Of a stretch of DNA of 5,014 bases, positions 1-4,422 are shown one piece after another. Positions within the stretch are counted from its first letter, which is position 1. Each line of letters begins with the position of its first letter. The position numbers were made by a program, and so were the translations under genes. The stretch is from CAIKZY01 sp044374195 (GTDB lineage: Bacteria; Actinomycetota; Actinomycetes; S36-B12). The notes under the pieces were generated by a model that saw only the letters and a program-made list of their open reading frames with translations, did no database searches and was not told where the DNA came from. Location: NCBI GenBank assembly GCA_044374195.1, contig JBILOY010000046.1, positions 1 through 5,014 on the forward strand, read 5' to 3'.

Positions 1-1363
1 CGAGCAGCTTGCCGCGCTTACGCGCTTCTTCCTGCTCCTGCTTGAAGGTGTCGTAACCGATGGCCTCCATGCCGACCTGCATGCACTTGTCGTACTGACC
101 GGAGTCGGTAAGGAAACCGAACGCCGTGCGGTACGGGAACATGTCGTCCTTGACCAGGTTCACGCGACGGAATTCCGCCTGATCCATGCCGAGATCATTC
201 GCGGCTGCGTGGATCATGCGCTCCTGGAAGAACATGGCCTCGGTGACGCGGAACGAGCATCGGTAGGCAACGCCGCCCGGTGCCTTGTTCGTGTAGTAGC
301 CCACGCTGGTGAGGTGTGCTGCCGGGATGTCGTAGCACGCGAAGGTCGAGTGCATGAGCCCGATCTTGAACTTGGTGGGCTGAGCATCACCGTAGAACGC
401 ACCGTGATCAGAGATCGTGTGCATGCGCATGCCGAGGATCTTTCCGTCCTTGCGCATGGCGACCTGGCCCTGCAGGTACACATCGCGACCGAAGCCGGTC
501 GAGATGAGGTTGCCGGTGTTGTCCTCAATCCACTTCACCGGACGCTCGGTCAGGATCGACGCGAGGATCGAGATGACGTAGCCGGGGTAGATCGGCACCT
601 TGTTGCCGAAGCCGCCACCGAGGTCGGGCGAGATGATGCGGATCTGGTGCTCGGGGATCTCCGCGACCATGGCCACTGCTGCGCGCACGATGTGCGGAGC
701 CTGGCTGGTCATGTAGACGGTGAGCTTGCCGGTTGCGCGGTCGTAGTCGGCGATGGAACCGCAGTTCTCCATCGGCGACGGGTGCGAACGCGGGTAGTGA
801 AGATCGATGGTGGAGACGACATCGGCGTCGGCAAATGCCTGGTCAGTGCGCTCCTTGTCGCCGATCTCCCACTCGAAGATCTTGTTAGTCGGCTGGTTTT
901 CCTTGTCATCGCGAATGATCGGCATGGCCGGGTCTTGGGCCTGGGTCGGATTCACGATGGCCGGCAGCTGCTCGTACTCGACGACGATCTTGGCGCAGGC
1001 ATCCTTGGCCACGTACGGATCGTCAGCGATAACCGCAGCGACTTCCTGGCCCTGGAAGCGCACCTTGTCGGTGGCCAGCACTGCCTGGGTGTCGTACGAC
1101 AGGGTCGGCATCCACGCAAGGTTGCGAGCGGCCATCATCTCGCCGGTCAGCACCAGGCGAACGCCCGGAACCTCCCACGCAGCAGAGGTGTCGATCGACT
1201 TGATGCGTGCGTGTGCAACGGTGCTGCGCAGGATCTCCATATGCAGCATGCCGGGCAGCACGACATCGTCGACGTACTTGCCCTTACCGCGGATAAAGCG
1301 GTTGTCCTCGACGCGGCGGCGGCTTGCGCCCATTCCACCGATCTTGATTTCGTCCAGTGACAT
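1..1363 (-). CDS. coxL: Aerobic carbon monoxide dehydrogenase, large (molybdenum-copper) subunit, form I; 3' end cut off by window edge
   Basis: This is the catalytic subunit that oxidises CO with water to CO2, two protons and two electrons at a Mo-Cu centre bound to molybdopterin cytosine dinucleotide. The first 454 of roughly 800 residues are present; the C-terminal part, with the catalytic glutamate, lies beyond the left edge. The aldehyde oxidase/xanthine dehydrogenase a/b hammerhead domain spans about residues 18-135 and the molybdopterin-binding domain starts near 160. Visible motifs are HPSPMENC (194-201), QAPH (221-224), GGGFGNK (249-255) and the copper loop AYRCSFR (366-372). Cys369, Gln221 and Phe371 fall at a constant 19-residue offset from Cys388, Gln240 and Phe390 of the Oligotropha carboxidovorans enzyme. 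The loop AYxCSFR identifies form I and separates it from form II (AYRGAGR). The ATG overlaps the coxS stop as ATGA, with AGGAGG four bases upstream (1368-1373). No frameshift is seen. Confidence 0.97.
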   Translation of the reverse strand, partial: MSLDEIKIGGMGASRRRVEDNRFIRGKGKYVDDVVLPGMLHMEILRSTVAHARIKSIDTSAAWEVPGVRLVLTGEMMAARNLAWMPTLSYDTQAVLATDKVRFQGQEVAAVIADDPYVAKDACAKIVVEYEQLPAIVNPTQAQDPAMPIIRDDKENQPTNKIFEWEIGDKERTDQAFADADVVSTIDLHYPRSHPSPMENCGSIADYDRATGKLTVYMTSQAPHIVRAAVAMVAEIPEHQIRIISPDLGGGFGNKVPIYPGYVISILASILTERPVKWIEDNTGNLISTGFGRDVYLQGQVAMRKDGKILGMRMHTISDHGAFYGDAQPTKFKIGLMHSTFACYDIPAAHLTSVGYYTNKAPGGVAYRCSFRVTEAMFFQERMIHAAANDLGMDQAEFRRVNLVKDDMFPYRTAFGFLTDSGQYDKCMQVGMEAIGYDTFKQEQEEARKRGKLL

Positions 1364-1899
1364 CAGGCCTCCTGCGGCTGGTCGTTGCGCATCTTCTCGG
1401 CCGCCCAGAGGACGGACTTGACGATGTTCTGGTAACCGGTGCACCGGCAGAGATTTCCTGACAGTGCCCAGCGGATGTCGTCCTCAGTGGGATCGGGGTT
1501 GCGCTCGAGCAGTGCCTTCGAGGCGAGCATCATGCCCGGAGTGCAGAAACCGCACTGCAGACCGTGCTCCTCCTTGAAGCCCTCCTGCACGGGGTGCAGG
1601 CCACTTGCGGTGCCCATGCCCTCGACAGTCTCGACCTTGTGGCCGTCGGCCTGAACCGCGAACATCGTGCAGCTCTTGAGCGGGCTACCGTCGAACAGCA
1701 CGGTGCAGGCACCGCAGTTCGAGGTGTCGCAGCCGGAGTGCGTGCCCGTGAGTGCAAGACCCTGGCGGAGCAAATGGACCAGCAGCAGGCGCGGCTCGAC
1801 ATCAACCGTGCGCTTCTCGCCATTGACCTCGATGGTCACCCGGCGCACCGGAGTATCGGCACCGGGATCGGGGGCTACTTCGTCATACAGGCTCGACAT
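1363..1899 (-). CDS. coxS: Aerobic carbon monoxide dehydrogenase, small [2Fe-2S] subunit
   Basis: This subunit carries two [2Fe-2S] clusters that pass electrons from the Mo-Cu site of CoxL to the FAD of CoxM. It has 178 residues, slightly longer than usual (about 160-166), because of an N-terminal extension of about 15 residues rich in acidic residues and proline. The ferredoxin-like domain (about 20-95) has cysteines 57, 62, 65 and 77 in a CX4CX2CX11C pattern. The C-terminal helical domain (about 100-165) has QCGFCTPGM (115-123) and CRCTGYQNI (151-159), giving cysteines 116, 119, 151 and 153. All eight cluster ligands are present. The gene starts 2 nt after the coxM stop and its TGA overlaps the coxL ATG, so translational coupling is likely. 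An AAGG inside the end of coxM may serve as a weak ribosome binding site. The same fold occurs in other molybdenum hydroxylases; assignment to CO dehydrogenase rests on the neighbouring CoxL. Confidence 0.97.
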   Translation of the reverse strand: MSSLYDEVAPDPGADTPVRRVTIEVNGEKRTVDVEPRLLLVHLLRQGLALTGTHSGCDTSNCGACTVLFDGSPLKSCTMFAVQADGHKVETVEGMGTASGLHPVQEGFKEEHGLQCGFCTPGMMLASKALLERNPDPTEDDIRWALSGNLCRCTGYQNIVKSVLWAAEKMRNDQPQEA

Positions 1900-1901
1900 G
1901 G

Positions 1902-2777
1902 TCAGGCTGCCTTCTGCTCGGAGTGTGCAATTTTGGTCAGGATGCGCGTCACGAAGGTCTTCACGATGTGACGCTTGTAATCGGATGAACCGCGGTGATC
2001 GGTGCGCGGATCAGCGGCCGCGGCAACCGCATCGGCTGCAGCCTCGATGTTCTCGGGGGTGAGGGTCTTGCCCGCGAGCACCGAGATGGCCTCGTTCGCA
2101 TCGATGGTGCGACCACCTACGCCGGCAAGTGCGCAACCCGCACGACCGACCGTTGCGCCGTTCATATCGAGTGCGACAGCAACCGACGCGGTTGCGAAGT
2201 CACCGACACGGCGCTCGAGCTTGAGGTAGCTGCCTCGCGGCGTGCCCTTAACGGGGGGAATGACTGCCTCGATCGCGATCTCGTTGTAAGCCAGTGCATT
2301 GGTGAAGGGGCCGACGACGAAGTTGCGGAGATCGATCTCTCGCTTGCCCTTGGGGCCCTGGACGACGATGCGGCCGCCGAGGGCGATCATCGTGGCTGAC
2401 CAGTCACCCTGCGGGTCGGCGTGGCATAGCGAGCCCACGAAGGTGCCTCGGGTACGAATGATCGGGTCGGCCACGAGCGACGCTGCTGCAGCCAGGGTCG
2501 GGTGCGTAGCGGCGAGGGTGGTCGACCGCTCGAGAGCCTCGTGACGAACCAGAGCACCGATACGCAAGGTGCCGTCGGGATCAATGGTCATGTAGTCCAG
2601 ACCCGGGATGTTGTTGATATCAATCAGCATTTCCGGGGAGGCGAAGCGCAACTTAACCATGGGGATCAGGCTCTGGCCACCGGCGAGGATCTTGGCCTCT
2701 CCTCCACCGGCGTCGAGCAGAGCAATGGCCTCGTTGAGGGTCTTCGGTGCCTCATAGGCAAACTTGGGTGGGTACAT
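1902..2777 (-). CDS. coxM: Aerobic carbon monoxide dehydrogenase, medium (FAD-binding) subunit
   Basis: This flavoprotein subunit accepts electrons from the CoxS clusters on FAD and hands them to the respiratory quinone pool. It has 291 residues, the usual length. The PCMH-type FAD-binding domain covers about 1-176 and the CO dehydrogenase flavoprotein C-terminal domain about 178-285. The first FAD motif is AGGQS at 32-36, where the Oligotropha protein has AGGHS at the same numbers. The second, around 110-122, reads RGTFVGSLCHADP, so the usual TIGG turn is TFVG here. The conserved YLKLERRVGDFA (184-195) and HRGSSDYKRH (261-270) stretches of the C-terminal domain are present. The start ATG has GAGAGG five bases upstream (2783-2788). 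The upstream small gene ends 15 nt before it and coxS begins 2 nt after it. Being first of the three subunits fits the M-S-L order of form I operons. Confidence 0.96.
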   Translation of the reverse strand: MYPPKFAYEAPKTLNEAIALLDAGGGEAKILAGGQSLIPMVKLRFASPEMLIDINNIPGLDYMTIDPDGTLRIGALVRHEALERSTTLAATHPTLAAAASLVADPIIRTRGTFVGSLCHADPQGDWSATMIALGGRIVVQGPKGKREIDLRNFVVGPFTNALAYNEIAIEAVIPPVKGTPRGSYLKLERRVGDFATASVAVALDMNGATVGRAGCALAGVGGRTIDANEAISVLAGKTLTPENIEAAADAVAAAADPRTDHRGSSDYKRHIVKTFVTRILTKIAHSEQKAA

Positions 2778-2792
2778 GGTGTCCTCTCGGAT

Positions 2793-3023
2793 CTACGCGC
2801 GCGTGTCGCGAACGGCGACGGGCAGGGAATCGGCATCGGGGTCAGGGCGGGGCTCCTGGTGCGGGGGCCACGGGCCCTGCACCGGCTGGCTGGAGACCTT
2901 GAGGAACTCAGTGAACTGAGGCCATGCCCACACGGTCGGGCTCTTGCCCGTCTTGGGCGAGTTCTCGATCAGGGCAAACAGTCGAGGACTGCCTGTCTCG
3001 TGCCCGGTTGATTCGATCGCCAT
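2793..3023 (-). CDS. Small conserved-context protein of unknown function, first gene of the cox operon
   Basis: I do not recognise this 76-residue protein. The case that it is real rests on its start: the ATG is preceded at seven bases by GGGAGGT, the best Shine-Dalgarno match in the window. Its TAG lies only 15 nt before coxM, and no other gene fits the 240 bp it occupies. The N-terminal half looks like a small folded module: PRLFALIENS at 13-22, then a lysine- and serine-rich turn, then an aromatic stretch VWAWPQFTEFLK at 31-42. The C-terminal third (50-68) is proline-rich and acidic, probably flexible. There are three tryptophans (32, 34, 52), no cysteine, no signal peptide and no membrane segment, so it is probably cytoplasmic and does not bind a cluster through cysteines. 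From position it could be an assembly factor, chaperone or regulatory peptide for CO dehydrogenase, or a leader whose translation is coupled to coxM. None of these is shown by the sequence. Confidence 0.75.
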   Translation of the reverse strand: MAIESTGHETGSPRLFALIENSPKTGKSPTVWAWPQFTEFLKVSSQPVQGPWPPHQEPRPDPDADSLPVAVRDTRA

Positions 3024-3030
3024 GTCAGCT

Positions 3031-3037
3031 ACCTCCC
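3031..3037 (-). promoter_or_regulatory. Strong ribosome binding site of the small gene
   Basis: On the minus strand this reads GGGAGGT, nearly fully complementary to the 16S rRNA anti-Shine-Dalgarno end, seven bases before the ATG at 3023. It is the main support for the 76-residue gene and fixes its start. Confidence 0.8.
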
Positions 3038-3043
3038 GTGTGC

Positions 3044-3065
3044 GCAGCGCTTTTTGGCACGCTGC
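3044..3065 (-). promoter_or_regulatory. Possible 5'-UTR hairpin next to the ribosome binding site
   Basis: On the minus strand GCAGCG and CGCTGC form a perfect 6-bp inverted repeat around a 10-base loop that contains AAAAAG. The 3' arm ends six bases before the GGGAGGT ribosome binding site. It has no U-tract after it, so it is not an ordinary terminator. It could stabilise the leader or influence initiation. The stem is short and may be accidental. Confidence 0.35.
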
Positions 3066-3094
3066 TCCCCGATGAATTCACACATCCAAGGCTG

Positions 3095-3100
3095 AGTATG
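3095..3100 (-). promoter_or_regulatory. Weak candidate -10 hexamer for the cox operon
   Basis: On the minus strand this reads CATACT, four of six matches to TATAAT. It would place the transcript start near 3088, giving a leader of about 65 nt that includes the hairpin and the ribosome binding site. No convincing -35 hexamer lies 16-18 bp upstream, which would fit a promoter that needs an activator. This is a weak call made by eye. Confidence 0.25.
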
Positions 3101-3135
3101 AGAGTCCCGCAACTGGAAAGGTGAGCAAACCCACA

Positions 3136-3178
3136 AATTCGCGGATTATTGGCGATATCACCAGCGTGGCTGTCACGC
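3136..3178. promoter_or_regulatory. Cluster of three dyad symmetries, possible operator or activator site
   Basis: Three short inverted repeats lie almost end to end. The first is AATTCGCGGATT (3136-3147, five of six pairs). The second is TGGCGATATCACCA (3150-3163, six of seven pairs). The third is GCGTG-N5-CACGC (3164-3178, five of five pairs). They sit about 35-85 bp upstream of the candidate -10, where bacterial activators commonly bind. The three cores differ in sequence, so they are not copies of one site. Which protein would bind is unknown; no regulator gene is in the window. Confidence 0.35.
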
Positions 3179-3196
3179 ATTTTGAACGGGCAAGAA

Positions 3197-3215
3197 CGAC
3201 GGGTTAGCCCAGTCG
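3197..3215 (-). terminator. Weak hairpin at the end of the XdhC-family gene, possible terminator or attenuator
   Basis: On the minus strand the stop codon region folds into a 7-bp stem with one bulged T: CGAC and GGG pair with CCC and GTCG around a CTAA loop. The following bases are TTCTT, only a poor U-tract. It could weaken read-through from the cofactor genes into the cox genes, but it does not meet the standard for an efficient intrinsic terminator. Confidence 0.25.
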
Positions 3216-4082
3216 AAGTGCGTGGATCATCTGCGCCGCAATCGATACGGCGATCTCGGCCGGCCCCTGTGACCCGATTTCCAGGCCGGCTGGCCCATGA
3301 ACACGGGACACATCGGTCACATCACGCATGGCCAGCCAGTCGGCTCGCGACACCTGCATGGTCGGTGACCCGAGAGCACCGATGTAGCCGGCATCGCTCT
3401 CCAGGGCGTACATGAGGCAGGTGCTCGACATCTCGATGTCGTGGCCCATGATCACGATGCCGTCGATCGGCGAGGAACTTGCGGCCAGGCCGGCCACCAT
3501 GCCCGGCCGGGGCTCGACGACGACCTTCCAGCCCAGCAATTTCCCTTGCGCTGCAAGGGCTTCGGCGATTGGCCCCTGGCCCGTCACCACGAGGCGGGTG
3601 ATGGGTGCGAGCACGACAGTGACCTCGTTATCGGCGACGAAGACCGCCGGACGATCGGTGGGCCCAGGTGCTGCCGCCTCGTGATCAACGCTCGAGACAA
3701 GGCTGACCGAGGTCACGACGTCGTCGTCCAACGTGGCCGTGAACGTGACGGCCTCACGCGCCAGAAGGCGCGGCCAGATCTCGGCCGGGAACTGCTCGGC
3801 CGGCACGATCAAGAATTCGACCTCGGTGCCCGTCTCAAGCCCGCAGATCGAGCTTTCGATGACGTTGACCGTGTGGCGCAGCCGGCGACCATTGCTGAGC
3901 TTGCGCTCGGCCACGTCGGCGAGCATCCCGTCGAAGGCGCCACCCATGAGCTGGCCGATGCGGCCGCCGCCCGGCGTGAAGGCCAGGGCCTCATCGGAAA
4001 CCACGGGTGCCAGCATCACTGCGACGTCGGCACGAGTGCCCGACCGTGCGCAGGCGGCCACGCTCAAGGAGATGTCATACAT
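3204..4082 (-). CDS. XdhC/CoxF-family molybdenum cofactor maturation protein
   Basis: Proteins of this family bind molybdenum cofactor and help sulfurate and insert it into enzymes of the xanthine dehydrogenase family; cox clusters carry relatives called CoxF and CoxI. The 292-residue protein has the two-part XdhC layout. A degenerate N-terminal domain covers about 1-125. A C-terminal Rossmann-like domain follows, with LVVTGQGPIAEAL (164-176), YIGALGSP (233-240) and the family signature VHGPAGLEIGSQGPAEIAVS (261-280). The N-terminal domain is unusual: the usual GSxPR segment is not evident and the usual GGC is GGA (47-49). Cys80 in SICGLETG may match the second conserved cysteine. The gene begins 87 nt after moaD and ends 180 nt before the cox operon, so it may be its own transcription unit. 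The ATG lacks a Shine-Dalgarno sequence, and no better in-frame start is seen upstream. I cannot choose between CoxF, CoxI and XdhC, so no symbol is given. Confidence 0.88.
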   Translation of the reverse strand: MYDISLSVAACARSGTRADVAVMLAPVVSDEALAFTPGGGRIGQLMGGAFDGMLADVAERKLSNGRRLRHTVNVIESSICGLETGTEVEFLIVPAEQFPAEIWPRLLAREAVTFTATLDDDVVTSVSLVSSVDHEAAAPGPTDRPAVFVADNEVTVVLAPITRLVVTGQGPIAEALAAQGKLLGWKVVVEPRPGMVAGLAASSSPIDGIVIMGHDIEMSSTCLMYALESDAGYIGALGSPTMQVSRADWLAMRDVTDVSRVHGPAGLEIGSQGPAEIAVSIAAQMIHALRLG

Positions 4083-4088
4083 GCGGGC

Positions 4089-4094
4089 AGTGTA
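4089..4094 (-). promoter_or_regulatory. Candidate -10 element for a leaderless transcript of the XdhC-family gene
   Basis: On the minus strand TACACT fits the TANNNT -10 pattern. Its last base is separated by six bases from the ATG at 4082, so transcription would begin at or next to the A of the start codon. This matches the absence of a Shine-Dalgarno sequence. Leaderless genes with this spacing are common in actinobacteria. No clear -35 is present. The rest of the 4083-4169 gap shows only short GC-rich palindromes (for example CTCGCGAG at 4115-4122). Confidence 0.4.
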
Positions 4095-4169
4095 GGTCGG
4101 TGCGCTCTCCCGCGCTCGCGAGTGAAGAGAGTTCGATGGCCGCGCGGGTGGATCGTGGTGTGGTTCGGA

Positions 4170-4421
4170 TCAGCCGCCGGCGAAGGGCGGCAGCACGTCA
4201 AGGCGACTGCCTGCGTTGATCACGGTTACTGAATCGGTGCACGAGATCTCGTCGAGCAGAAATGAGCAACGCGGACGAACGCCGACGAAAGCTGGGAAGC
4301 GAGTGCCGAGTTCATCAAGCACTGAACCGAGAGTGCCGGGCTGAACAGTGACGATGCTCTCGCCTACAGCAGCACGCGCTGCAGCGAACAGGTGAACTTC
4401 GACAGTCGATGTGTCGGACAC
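4170..4421 (-). CDS. moaD: MoaD-family molybdopterin synthase small (sulfur carrier) subunit
   Basis: MoaD carries sulfur as a C-terminal thiocarboxylate and, with MoaE, converts cyclic pyranopterin monophosphate to molybdopterin. With the GTG start chosen here it has 83 residues, the normal size for this ubiquitin-like beta-grasp protein. Visible features are the first strand and helix (VEVHLFAAARAAVG, 7-20), GTLGSVLDELGTRFP (29-43), the SVTVINAGSRLDVLPP segment (64-79) and the terminal PPFAGG, whose last glycine is the sulfur acceptor. GTG at 4421 is preferred because it lies just after the moaA stop and follows a weak GGCGG. An earlier in-frame ATG at 4481 would add 20 residues unlike MoaD and overlap moaA by 59 bases. 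It follows moaA by one base, so the two are probably co-transcribed. No moaE is visible in the window. Confidence 0.9.
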   Translation of the reverse strand: MSDTSTVEVHLFAAARAAVGESIVTVQPGTLGSVLDELGTRFPAFVGVRPRCSFLLDEISCTDSVTVINAGSRLDVLPPFAGG

Positions 4422-4422
4422 A

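Larger units (their letters stand above)
3024..3203 (-). promoter_or_regulatory. Intergenic control region upstream of the cox operon
   Basis: These 180 bp between the XdhC-family gene and the small cox-operon gene contain no plausible coding frame. The base composition is visibly more AT-rich in patches (around 3051-3055, 3073-3080 and 3132-3150) than in the genes on either side. In the direction of transcription it holds three adjacent dyad symmetries, a weak -10-like hexamer, a hairpin and a strong ribosome binding site, each listed separately. The arrangement suggests that the cox structural genes have their own promoter and need not depend on read-through from the upstream cofactor genes. 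No confident -35 element was found. Confidence 0.6.

Noticed and set aside
209..1360. A 383-codon open frame on the plus strand
   Set aside because: It lies wholly antisense to coxL, whose motifs are unmistakable. Its protein is rich in His, Asp, Val, Leu and Arg, as expected for the mirror frame of a GC-rich gene, and it has no recognisable domain.
1..2777. A xanthine dehydrogenase or form II homologue in place of CO dehydrogenase
   Set aside because: The AYRCSFR loop and the M-S-L gene order both point to form I CO dehydrogenase.
2502..3011. A 169-codon open frame on the plus strand covering the small gene
   Set aside because: It is mostly antisense to coxM. The minus-strand frame at 2793-3023 has a strong ribosome binding site and operon spacing, which this one lacks.
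3055..3069. A sigma-54-like TGGCAC on the plus strand
   Set aside because: The matching TTGC element is absent at the right spacing, and no plus-strand gene follows.
4083..4169. A terminator after moaD
   Set aside because: Only short GC-rich palindromes without a U-tract are present, so read-through into the next gene cannot be excluded.
3441..4232. A 263-codon open frame on the plus strand
   Set aside because: It is antisense to the XdhC-family gene and to the end of moaD, has low-complexity composition and shows no motif.
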